Shown one piece after another: positions 1-9,419 of a stretch of DNA of 64,000 bases (position 1 is the stretch's first letter; each line of letters begins with the position of its first letter). The DNA is taken from assembly GCA_004431415.1 (NCBI GenBank), contig QPMI01000260.1, positions 1 through 64,000 on the forward strand, given 5' to 3'. The stretch is from Cyanophora paradoxa (Eukaryota; Glaucocystophyceae; Cyanophorales; Cyanophoraceae). The notes beneath the pieces were generated by a model, which was given only the letters and a program-made list of their open reading frames with translations, was not told the DNA's origin and did no database searches. The position numbers were made by a program, and so were the translations under genes.

Positions 1-154
1 AACCCTAAACCCTAAACCCTAACCCTAACCCTAACCCTAACCCTAACCCTAACCCTAACCCTAACCCTAACCCTAACCCTAACCCTAACCCTAACCCTAA
101 CCCTAACCCTAACCCTAACCCTAACCCTAACCCTAACCCTAACCCTAACCCTAA
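1..154. repeat. Telomeric repeat array, C-rich strand
   Basis: About 25 uninterrupted telomere units read as CCCTAA (TTAGGG on the other strand). Two CCCTAAA units (TTTAGGG) sit near the extreme left end. The C-rich strand running 5' to 3' inward from base 1 is what a left chromosome end should show, so the window very likely begins at or near a true chromosome terminus. The mix of six- and seven-base units is real sequence, but it could also reflect assembly consensus at the end. Confidence 0.97.
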
Positions 155-320
155 GGGTTAGGGTTAGGTTAGGTTAGGGTTCGTCAAAACCGTACAGTTG
201 GCTTCGCCTTTCGTCAAAACCGTACAGTTTGCTTGGGACCTAACCCTAACCCTTCTTCCTCACTGAGTCACCCCTAACCCTAAACCCACCCCTACCCTAA
301 CCCCTAAACTCTAATGTGCG
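155..320. repeat. Inverted telomere junction and degenerate subtelomere
   Basis: At base 155 the array switches abruptly to the opposite orientation (GGGTTA units with some GGTTA variants, to about 180). Next comes a 19-bp sequence beginning TCGTCAAAACCG, present twice (181-199 and 211-229). Scattered CCCTAA-like units follow to about 310. The head-to-head junction is visible directly. It may reflect a healed break, telomere fusion or an assembly palindrome. Nothing gene-like is seen from 320 to 590. Confidence 0.85.
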
Positions 321-590
321 TTGCATGTCCATTTAGGGGACTCTGCAGCGTTGCTATCCCTGTCACCTCAGTCCACAGACGTGTCTTTTGCTTCATCTCT
401 CTCTCTGGAGCGCTACTCCCCTTGCGGGCCTCAGGGGGCAACGGCCGGGCCGGCAACAGCGAGGGCGGCACCTTCCTATGCGTAGCCCAGACAGGCGTAG
501 TACACAGCTAGCTAGCTCTGTCTACGCTGAATGCACAAAGCAGCAGTGACATCCTTGCCTACATCACGTGTCTTTGTCAACGCAAATAAG

Positions 591-3500
591 TCATTGCATG
601 ACTTGTCCCCTGCTGCTTGAAGCTCTAGGGATTCCAGAAACGATGCCAGAAGTCGATTTTGGCTTGACAGTGCTGCTCCGTAGCATACTTGAGGATGCTG
701 GAAGGGAAGCAGACAGAGGCGCCCCAGCAGCTGCCATCAAGGCTGCAGGGATGGCCTGCTGCTGGCTGTCTTCTTGCAGCTTTGGATTCGTTTCCTGCAG
801 CCCGAAACTTCAGTTAGGAACGATGCAGAGAAAAACTCTCACAGCACATGTCAAGGAACGAACCAGAGAAATAGCTGATGCATTGCGGCGAGCGGGGCCA
901 AGCTCAACGCCACGGGCACGAGAGGCAAATGTCAGGCTGCATATACTCTCCGGGATGTTTGTGTGAACCGCACTGACTTGGACAAACATGAGCATTTTTG
1001 CTTCGCCACCTGCAGATGGCATCAACACAAAGAGCACAATGCCTATACCAGCCGGGGGAGAGTGGGAACCAAGGGAGTCTTGGAGCAGAAAGGTGAGCCG
1101 GGAGTTCCGGTATGGAATGTGCCCGTCCTTCTTTGCCAAGGCCGCAATCACATCACCAAGTGCTGACAAGGATCGATTGATGTGCTGGGCCTCCTGCAGG
1201 AATGTGGGGAGGTATTCGGGGGCTTCATGTAAATCAGCAAACCTTGAGGCGGTCGCCAACAGCTTCAGACTTATTCAGCCTCTCAGAGCCAGCAAGGTCC
1301 ACCAGGGAAAGCTTGGAGGTAGTCTGAACACCAGTCAGAGGATCCTTCCCACAAACGTGGACCTGCACGATGCTACACACGAATAAGAGATGCCCGCATG
1401 AAAAAGATCCACGAAAACACACCAGTGCGACCTGGACGAGCGATCGTTCATGGCAGTCGCAAATGTGGAGCGCCGGCGCTGGCCCTGGCGCATAAGTGCC
1501 TCAACGCTCTCTGCACATGCGACAGGAACCATGTGGAGCCCTTCAACATAGTTGCCAGAGGCTCCAGTGCGAATTTCAAGCCTGCGTTGCAAATAAGACA
1601 CGATTTCATTGTATGTGTGCACAGGCAATCACTTCTCATCTCGGTCAGTCAAGAGGTCATAAACCTGCTCGTTGTAGATCTCGAGCATGCCCATCTGAAT
1701 GCATACTTTAAGCAAACGCTAAGACAAGGGCACATGGCTCTCATACCTCAAAAGTGTACTCCTTGCCTTCTGCACTCCTCTCCTCAGCAATGTGGAACAA
1801 CTCATAGAGTGCCCGATAATTTACACCACGGTTCCCCATAGGCCCTTCCATTGTGTATGTTTTCCCACTTCCCGTTTGACCGTAGGCAAAGCTGCACAGA
1901 GCATGTCACACCAAGAAAGTCTCCCAAAACAAGACAGAACTCACATGCAAACGTTGTAGCCATCCATGACAGAGGTCATCAGTGGTTCTGCCTCCTCAAA
2001 CACTTCCTCTGGAGACGAACGATTTAATAGGCGAGGGAGAAACTTGTTTGTTTTAAGGTTGAGATCTTAATGGGTACCTTGGGAAATGCCCGGACGAAAC
2101 ACACGATCGAATTCAAACATGGATGTCCGCCCATTTCCAGGGTTGTGAATACACACCTGTGTCTCTCTTTTAAACTTCAATGGTGCAGAGAAGTATATTG
2201 TGTGAACCTCGTCTTCATCAGGGAACGTCACACAAGGAATGCCCTTGGTGGCTTCAAGACCAGTGGCTGGCCGAACTCGGCAGAAAACACGAATGTTTCC
2301 TGCCACAGAGTTAGGAACTTCTGCTACCCATTTCGGAAAGCAGAAAAAACAACACACCTCTCAACTCCTGCAGCTTGTTGTGTAACTTCTTCCGCTCAGT
2401 ACTCTCCTTCTTATACCGCTCATAGAATTCGACTCTGCAGCCTTCCTCAGGTCATGCCTCGCATCACTGAGGCATAGTTTGCACCTCTGCGACTTCTCTT
2501 GCTCGTACTGTGCCCGAAGAGAAATCACTTGCTTCTGTAGCTCTGAGATCCGGCTCCCTGACACATCAATTAGGATGCACTTCCATAATAAGGTAAACTG
2601 AGTGATGAACCTTCATCGGTGAGGGACCTGTTCACCACAGCGACAAATGGACTCAAAGCAGATTTCAGCCGTGTGCAAACCTGCTACTGTTCAGAAAAGA
2701 AGCCTGGAAATAATTTCATTCCTTACCTGCTCCGAGAAGAATGCTGGTGCTTGTGCTGCCTCCCTTCGGAGCTCCTCATGGCGCTCCCGCAGACGCTTTT
2801 TAGAGAAGGTCAGATCGGGTAAAGAGCATGGAGTGCAATGGAGATACCTGGCAAGCAAGCTGCACCCCAACCAATGCCGGTGTCAGTTCATTGGAGTGAG
2901 CCTCAGCAGTGACTGCTCGGTTCTCTGCTGCAGCTGCTCGAGCCTCTGCCCGGCGCCGCTCCTCAACAGCTGTTGCAAGACGCAATGCAAGATCCTGCCG
3001 CTCCTGAGCAATTGCTGCAGCCGATGCAAGTGCCTCCTGGTTGGCTGCCAATGCCTGTTTTGCACGTTCCACATCCAGTGTCGCATCCTCCCGGGCCCTC
3101 TCTGCCGTTGCGACCCTCGCCTCCAAAGAAACATGCTTGGCCCGCAGCTCATCACGCTCCTGTTCAGCCGCAGCCGCCCGGGCCTGGGCCCGATCAATTG
3201 CCATGCGCTGCTCCGTCAGCATGCACTCTGCATCCGCCGCCATCCGGCGAGCGCCATCGCGTTCCGATTCGGTTCGCGCGCGCTCTGCCTGAATCTCTAC
3301 TCGGAGAGCCGCCAGTGTTGCCTCGAGGGTCTCGCGAGCGGCTTCCACCGCCGCGAGCCTCTGCGTCTTCTCGGAGAGCTCTGCCAGCAGTGCCCTTGCC
3401 GTCTCCTCGGCGGTCTCTTTGTCCACCGAGGCCCGCTGGAGCTTGCCCTTGAGCGTCGCCGTTTCGGCCCGAAGCTCATCCGCAACTCGCACTGAGTCGC

Positions 3501-4496
3501 GCTCCAGCCGGGCGACCCTCTGGCGCTCCACAGCCAACGCCTGTCGGGCGATATCTGTTTCGGCCCGAGCAGTCGCCGCGGCAGTCTTCTCTGATGTGAG
3601 CTGCTCACGCGTCGGTCAGAGGGGCGAATCAGAAAAGCGGAGCGACGGACCTCAGAGCGCAGGGCCGAGACCACTGCCGAAGCCGCTTCTCGCTCGCGCT
3701 CAGCGCGATCGGCGCGGCTCCGCTCTACCGCTGCTACGCGAGCGAGGTCGGATACTTCGCCTCGCTCGACCTCTCGCTCTGCCTCAAAAGCTTCTCCGCG
3801 CGCACGTTCGCGCTGGAAGCGCTCCTCCAGAACAGCTGCGCGCTCCTCTGCCGCAGCGAGGGCCTCACGCGCGGAAGCCTCCGCCGCGTGGACCCGCTCC
3901 TCCGCGGCCAGCACCGCCGAACGACACCGGGCGCGAGCGCAGGCCTCCTGGCGGTGTCTCAACCGCTTGTAGAACGCCACTTGGCGCGTCGCGTGCTGTT
4001 TGCTGGCCGCTAGCTGGGTCTGGAGCTCCTGGTTCTGGCGGATTTCGTGCTCCATCTCCTGCTTGAGGCGCCGCGCCACTTGGTTCGACTTCTCCAGCGC
4101 ACCGCTGAGGTACACCACGTGCTCACAGACCTTCTCCGCAAGCTCCTTCGTGCTGCTCGACGAGAAGGCGTCCTGCAGGTTGAAGGTGGGGAGCTGCATG
4201 CCGTCATCCTGCGCGCCGTAGGGCGGCAGCGTTGGAAAAGCACTTGCGGAGCACGAGCTTAACTGTGCAGCTCGCCGGACCTGGAACGCCGCCCGGTTGT
4301 GGGCGCCCAGAACGGCGGTCTCTCTGGGGGGCGCGTCGGGGGATCGTACGCCCTTCTCCAAGTCCGAGATACGCCGGAGGCTCCTCGCTTGCCCGGCGCC
4401 CACTGCGCCGGGCGAGTTCTCCTTTCCCTCCTGCGGTTTATGGCTGTTATTCAAACTGCCGGTGCACAGAGGCGTAGCGACCACGCTGAAAGTCAT
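591..4496 (-). CDS. Kinesin-14 (C-terminal motor kinesin)
   Basis: Minus-end-directed microtubule motor of the kinesin-14 family (HSET/Ncd/KCBP relatives), expected in the spindle. The N-terminal region starts at the ATG at 4496 and contains a KEN tripeptide about 25 residues in. It is followed by a long Ala/Glu/Arg-rich coiled coil (about 4100 down to 2830) and then the neck and motor. The neck reads LQELR-GNIRVFCRVRP once the intron at about 2350 is removed, which is diagnostic of kinesin-14. The motor holds the P-loop GQTGSGKT (near 1870), SSRSH switch I (near 1430) and DLAGSE switch II (near 1300). It ends FASRARGVELG followed by a Ser/Ala-rich tail. At least ten GT-AG introns are needed; those checked are 48-50 bp (for example 3601-3650). 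Exon ends other than those cited are approximate. Confidence 0.93.
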
Positions 4497-4645
4497 CTGC
4501 ACGGCACGGCCGGCAATGCGGCGCGGCTATGGCAGGCGTCGCTGCGCGTGGGCGCACCATTCGGCTCACAACGGCTCCGTTTGTGAGCTGTACCCCAAGC
4601 AAAAAAAGCATAGAAGCTAGCTAGCGCTATAGCTATATAGCTATA
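4497..4645. other. Kinesin upstream region
   Basis: Promoter side of the kinesin gene. It is short and ends in AT-rich CTAGCTATAG-type motifs. No other gene is visible. Confidence 0.4.
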
Positions 4646-4840
4646 GGCCGAAATTCGATCCAGCTGGTTCTAGTTTTTTAGCAATAGGACACGAAATTTG
4701 GGCTCGTGCCTAGGATTACAATTCACCGCTGGTGCTGTTTTCTCTTTCAGCTTCGTTTCAAATATACGTACTATTACGTAGGGTGTTTCTTCGTCGACTG
4801 TCTCATGATGAAATCTGCTAGTCATGATCAAAAAGCTAGC
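4646..4840. repeat. 195-bp duplicated block, copy 1
   Basis: This block matches 12416-12610 in the same orientation, apparently base for base over about 195 bp, 7,770 bp apart. On the minus strand it carries a clean 51-codon reading frame beginning MTSRFHHETVDEETP and ending LLLKN-stop. The frame may be a fragment of an unrecognised gene or of an element. No terminal inverted repeats or target duplication are obvious. Confidence 0.85.
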
Positions 4841-4945
4841 TCAAAGGGAGCATAGAAGCCGGCGTAGTACCACGCCAGCATGCATCGCAAGAATGCCTCC
4901 TGTTGGCCGCGCGCCGCTTCCGCAGCTCCAAACACGTCAGCTGCA

Positions 4946-5153
4946 CGGGCCTCTGCTTGACGTAACTTCTAGCATTTGGTCACATACTGAAATTGCAAGT
5001 CCGGGCTACAAGTGTGGGATGTACACTCAGTGACTGCGGCCGCCGCAGCCGCGGGCCCAGCCCACCAGCGAGTGTGGCCAGCCGGGCCCTGGGTGGCCCT
5101 CCAAGGAGAGTAAGGCCATGCAAAATTGGACTGGGAAAACAGAAAGGTATAGG
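4946..5153 (-). repeat. Dispersed repeat family B, inverted copy
   Basis: Reverse complement of 33517-33725 with near-complete identity. It includes the family signature GTACATCCCACACTTGTAGC and GTGACCAAATGC. On its right it is joined directly to the short Fanzor-element derivative (5128-5600). The two share about 25 bp that include the sequence TTTCTGTTTTCCCAGTCC. Shorter or diverged relatives lie at 7515-7690, 9098-9352 and 20888-21101. Confidence 0.8.
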
Positions 5154-5600
5154 TAGAGCTACGATTACGACCCAGAACCCCGCAACCAGAATTACGATAG
5201 GCCTTGAATTACGACCCAGAATTACGATAGGCCTTGGCTAGAGCTACGTATATACGATTACGACCGATTGCGATTACGATCGGAATCAGGGTTGCGATTA
5301 CGATCGGAATCAGGGTTGCGATTACGATCGGAATCAGAGTTACTAAGTTACTAAGTTAACGTTAACGTTGCGATTACGACGTCCAACTTTCGTCCAACTT
5401 TCGTCCAACTTTCGTCCAATCCGCTACGGCACGGGCGTGGACGCGAAGCGCCTGCTCGGCTCGTAGCTAGGCTCGGCTCCCATCCCCTTTTTTCCATCAG
5501 GGCACCAGTCCCTGCGGGTTACGCTCTATCCCTAACAGCACGGGTACAGTTAAAGCGCTGTAGGTAGGAGGTCCGGCGCGCCCGTAGCGTAGAAAGAGCA
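5128..5600 (+). mobile_element. Internally deleted Fanzor-element derivative
   Basis: A 473-bp inverted copy of the two ends of the 1.55-kb unit at 47766-49319. From left to right it holds the terminal GGACTGGGAAAACAG, GATTACGACC-type repeats, three 24-bp GATTACGATCGGAATC units, the TTAACGTTAACG block and CGTCCAACTTT repeats. It then jumps at about 5421 straight to TCCGCTACGGCACGGG and continues to GCGTAGAAAGAGCA. The right part still contains the last Fanzor codons (IRYGTGVDAKRLLGS-stop, 5421-5466). Relative to the long copy, about 1,056 bp are missing, so it cannot encode the protein and is best read as a non-autonomous derivative. Confidence 0.8.
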
Positions 5601-6219
5601 GCTTTTTGAGCTTTCAGAATTGAGCAGCAGCTGCTCTCGAGGCGATGCCTTCCCTCCTCGAGATGTGCGTGTACGTGAATGAGTGGTGCGCTTGCGCCAT
5701 CTTGCTGGACGCGACGCACCCCCTGCGCGCTTCCGTGCCAGCCGCGCCAGCAAGTCTCGGTGATTCTTCGCAACCGCAAGCGCAAGCGGTGAGAAACCGC
5801 ATCCGCAAGTGTGCGCAACCGCAAGTGTGTGCGCAGCTCAGTGGCCGGCCGCGGGCGCGCTGGCGGCGCGCACGTGTACACGGCCCCGGCCGCGGCGCCG
5901 GCGCCCGCTGCGGCTGGGGCGCAGCTGCAACCGCAAGTGCGTGCAACCGCAAGTGTGTGCGCAGCTCAGCCGCCGGCTGCGGGCGCGAGGCTGGCGGCGC
6001 GCACATGTACACGGCCGCGTCGCCGGCGCCGGCTGCGGCTGCGGCACAGGCGCCAGCGCCCGGCGGCCGCTCCGCGCCCCGTAGCAGCTGGGCAGGGCGC
6101 CCAGCCGCAGCTAATTCACGTGAAATCGTTATCGTAATCGCAGGTGGTCACAGGCGCCAGCGCCGCTCCGCGCCCCGTAGCAGCTGGGCAGGGCGCCCCG
6201 CCGCAGCTAATTCACGTGA
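5601..6219. repeat. GC-rich stretch with local duplications
   Basis: Very GC-rich. A unit containing CGCAACCGCAAGTGTGTGCG followed by a GGCGGCGCGCAC block occurs twice, about 130 bp apart (near 5815 and 5942). A unit with CGCCCCGTAGCAGCTGGGCA followed by CTAATTCACGTGAAAT occurs twice, about 98 bp apart (near 6076 and 6174). A frame starting at the ATG at 5645 stays open, so this could be the 5' part of the gene that continues from 6220, but codon content gives no firm support. Confidence 0.5.
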
Positions 6220-7037
6220 AATGCAGCAGTAGCAGCAACATCAACAACAACAGCAACAACAACAAAAACAACAGCATCATCATCAGCAAAAGCAACAGCA
6301 GCAGCAGCAGCAGGAGCAGCAGCAGCAACAGCAGCAGCAGCAAATGCAGCAGATGCAGCAGCAAATTCAGCAGCAAATGCAGCAGGCTCAGCAACAGATG
6401 CATCAGCAAATGCAGCAGATGCAGCAGCAAATGCAGCAGATGCAGCAGCAAATGCAGCAGACGCAGCTGCAGACGCAGCAGCAGGTGGAGCAGGTGCAGC
6501 AGGTGCAGCAGGTGCAGTAGACACAATTTTTGATATCTCAGAATATGGCCATTTGATGGGAAACTTCAAAGGGGTGCTAATAAAATCCGACCGCCTGTAC
6601 AACCTGTCCTGTGTGAGTATTGTTCGTGTTTGCTATTCACACTGTAGCTGTCTTCGGCAAATGGTGGCACATACCAATTGCTACGTGTCTGTGCAGGGCA
6701 ATGGTGGCACGTTCCAGATGCTCCCAATTGGCAATTTGAACCTCGATCATCTTCCTGTCGACATCACGTCCCATGCCACCATTATCGCCCTCCCGCCTGC
6801 ACAGCTTCAAGAACTCGTCGATTTCTTCGGTCTTCGTCATGCTGGTGAGCAGCAACTGAATGAAGAGGAGAGCGCGCCGTATTTGCCAGCACATCGGCCT
6901 GCGGGTGTAATGCACTGCGGCAGTGTCTTTGCTCTTGGACTTCGGCTTCAATTGGCTTCGAACTTCTAGATCTTAGCCAGCCTTTTCTGTGTTCTATCCT
7001 CTTGAAAGGGTTCATGATGAACCTTCAAGGCCCATAA
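6220..7037 (+). CDS. Probable Ala/Asn/Asp-rich protein, 3' exons, unknown function
   Basis: No family recognised. After a stop at 6217-6219 one frame runs open through the whole CAG/CAA repeat (about 6222-6520) as an Ala/Thr/Ser then Ala/Asn/Asp/Gly-rich segment. Without interruption it continues into ordinary sequence beginning VDTIFDISEYGHLMGN. Two canonical introns follow: one starting GTGAGTATTG and ending CTGTGCAG, and one starting GTGAGCAGC and ending CTTGAAAG. They join phase-correct exons containing LPVDITSHATI and LQELVDFFGLRHAG, ending FMMNLQGP and a TAA at 7035. The clean splicing favours the plus strand. A minus-strand frame (MTKTEEIDEF, near 6840) is the alternative. The start lies upstream and was not found. 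Confidence 0.4.
6222..6520. repeat. CAG/CAA trinucleotide repeat tract
   Basis: About 300 bp of imperfect CAG, CAA, AAC and ATG triplets, ending in GTGCAGCAG units. The tract is open in several frames on both strands (Gln, Ala or Ser on one strand, Leu or Ala on the other), so open frames inside it are weak evidence of coding. It is a probable length-variable microsatellite. Confidence 0.9.
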
Positions 7038-7834
7038 GGGGGGCCGCAGCTGAGATTGTGCTCCGAGCGCCACGTTGGATCATGTCGGTTGGATCCGGTG
7101 TTCAGGAGATTGATGGCACATTTAGCAGGAGGTTTCCATCAAGCTCGTTTATGGTTGGAGGTAGGCCAAAGTTGGACTTTAGATCCCGTTTTTTATTAAG
7201 ATTTGAGATAACGAAAGTTAGTGTTGCAATTTGTCACAGGTCCTCATGTCACAGGCCTAGGCTGACTCCATGTTGGGTTCCCAGAGCCTGTAGCTATATC
7301 ATAGTATATATATATATATAGGGGCTCCCACCACCTCACTGGCACCAGCGCTAGCCCAAGCTTTTTAGGCGGCCCTGGCCATGGCCCTGCCACCCCGCGC
7401 GCAGCCAAGACTGCTGCAGTGTATACATTAGCACCAGCGCTAGCCCAAGGCGACCCTGGCCATGCATATGGTCCTGCCACCGGTACCCCGCGCGCAGCCA
7501 AGACCGCTCGGCCGGCGGGCGCCCGGGCCGAGCGTGAGCTTGGTGGGCTAGCGCTGGGCCCGCGGCGCCGGCTACGGCGGCCGCAGTGTACATTCCCACA
7601 CTTGTAGCCCGGACCTGCGTCTTAAGTATGTGTCCAAATGCGTGTATACATTCCACGGTTTGAATTCGTGTACATGTCCAAATGCTATGGGCGGCAATGC
7701 GATGAAAGCGGGGCAGACCCGGGCTGCCGCCACGCTCCCGCCCCCGCCCCCGCCCCCGCCCCCAGCACAATGTGAGAGCAATGCATGCAAACTACGTGTC
7801 CAATGCAAGCCGACGTGGAGGCGATCTAGCTCGA
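7038..7834. repeat. Intergenic repeats between the Ala-rich gene and NHP2
   Basis: Contains a TATATA run (about 7305-7320). It also contains two tandem copies of an 88-bp unit starting GCACCAGCGCTAGCCCAA (7341 and 7429) and a diverged family B fragment (about 7515-7690, with ACATTCCCACACTTGTAGCC and TGTCCAAATGC). A CCCCCG-type run lies at 7738-7761. No additional gene is supported. Confidence 0.6.
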
Positions 7835-8503
7835 TCAGAACGTTGCTGCGTTTGCCTTGACCTGGTTTAGATGTTAGAACGCGGTAATTGCGAATCTGCG
7901 AGTGCGGCCTCGTTACCTCTTCGCAAGCAGCATCAAATTCCTCCTGGTACTCAGAAGCAAGCTTAGTGGGCAAGAATATGCAGCTTGTGGGCCGCTTTGT
8001 CCCGCCAGCGGTTCCGAGTTCCTCCCGCGAGGGGACGTATATATAAGGGATGTCGCTCTCCTCACACAAGATCGGAATGTGCGTGATGACATCGATTGGG
8101 CTGATATCACCAGCGATGATGCAGAGACTGCGATCGATCAATACGTTAGGTCAACGAACTGGGTTGCACTGCGTCCAGGCGCGCTCTCCCTGCGCACCCC
8201 TTCTCCTTTTTCCTGATCGCCTTGACGACCTCCTACGTGCGGCGATAGAGGTAAGCGGCAGGCCCGGGAGATCGAGAAATCCAGACAGACCTTCACGCCT
8301 CGACGCAGACCCTTGGACTTCGCTGCGCGCTTGCTGCGCGGATGTAAGCGCAACTACAGGCACTCATCCAAAACGAAGGCACGTGCGATGCGCCCCACGG
8401 ACCATAGCTTCAGCAGCCGCTTGGTTGTCTTCTTCCCGGCGAGCGGGTTCGCGATCACTGACACGGGGCGCGTCACGGTTTCTGTCTCTGCCTCTTCGGA
8501 CAT
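7835..8503 (-). CDS. NHP2: H/ACA ribonucleoprotein subunit NHP2
   Basis: L7Ae/NHP2-family RNA-binding protein of box H/ACA snoRNPs, acting in the nucleolus in rRNA pseudouridylation and possibly in telomerase RNP. The ATG at 8503 opens MSEEAETETVTRP, followed by PLAGKKTTKRLLKL, CKRAAKSKGLRRGVK and EVVKAIRKKEKG after two short introns. The core is IIAGDISPIDVITHIPILC and YVPSREELGTAGGTKRPTSC, the kink-turn-binding signature of NHP2. A last intron near 7870-7920 leaves a short tail EVKANAATF and TGA at 7835. The predicted length, about 145 residues, is normal for the family. Four small introns were inferred from frame and GT-AG signals. Confidence 0.93.
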
Positions 8504-9419
8504 CTTTGCGATATCTAGCTCACAGCGAGACGCTGGCTGCGCTTAGCTAGAGTTCGGGGCCAGTTACCGTCGTACGTATACCCCCCCGATGGACCGACCG
8601 TCACCGACGGTTCACCCGTTCACCCGCGTCGGGCCCGCGGCCGCGGCCGGTGGCCCAATATTAATGGCAATTGCAAGCTTAACTTAGTAGTAATTAAAGC
8701 CCCTCCACCGGCACATGACCCGTCAAATTGAAGCCCTCACACTCAGTGACTGATCTGATCATGATCATGACGTTAATTAAAGCCACATGCACCGGGCTGT
8801 CCTGCCAGGCTGTTCAGGCGCCACTGCCAGGCTGGCCACATTCTAGATCTTTTCGAAAGTGTGTGCCAGGCCGCGTATACTTATACTTAGAGGCTGAGTA
8901 CTAGCTAGCGCTAGCTATAGTATACGTATATACGTATGCGGCCGGCGCCGGCGCCTGTAGCTATAGCTATAGCTATAGCTATAGCTATATATATAGCTAT
9001 ATAGCTATATATAGGTCGGACGTCTCTGATTGCGCAGGGGAGGCGCATTGTGGCCACCCCCACCCCTGCGCATGCACCCTGCACTTGTGGGCATCGGGAG
9101 TCCAAATTTGCATGGCCTTACTCTCCTTGTCATTTGGCGATATTATTGCATGAATTGTTTTGAGACGACCTCCGGATCCGGGCCCCACTGCCAAGAGGCG
9201 CGGGGGAGGAGCATTACTCCCCTTAAGCTTAGGGGGTCACGCAGGGCCCCGCTGCCCAGCTTGCTGGTGGGCTGGGCCCGCGGCGACGGCGGCTGCAGTA
9301 CATCCCACACTTGTAGTACATCCGCAGTGCGTTTTTAATACGTGTCCAAATGCTTGGCGTTTTCAATGAAACACGAGGAAGACTAGGTGCACAGGACAGA
9401 TTGCCTTCCTCCAGCAGCA
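8504..9419. repeat. Intergenic region with TAGCTA microsatellite and family B repeat
   Basis: Lies between NHP2 and the 3' end of the RFC5 gene. It holds a TAGCTA microsatellite (about 8957-9013) beside TACGTATATACGTA palindromes. A family B repeat (9098-9352) shares a 220-bp block with 20888-21101, including TTTGGCGATATTATTGCATG and a GGGGGAGGAGCATTACTCCC palindrome. No gene is supported. Confidence 0.7.

Noticed and set aside
568-966. Plus-strand frames over the kinesin motor
   Set aside because: They are antisense to exons with clear kinesin motifs.
5266-5340. Short direct repeats (24-bp GATTACGATCGGAATC units) resembling a CRISPR array
   Set aside because: Units are contiguous with no unique spacers, the sequence is eukaryotic, and the same units recur inside the Fanzor element.
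6207-6602. Long Ala- or Leu-rich minus-strand frames over the CAG tract
   Set aside because: They are a product of a trinucleotide repeat lacking stops, with no start or splice context. The plus-strand frame continues into better-supported exons.
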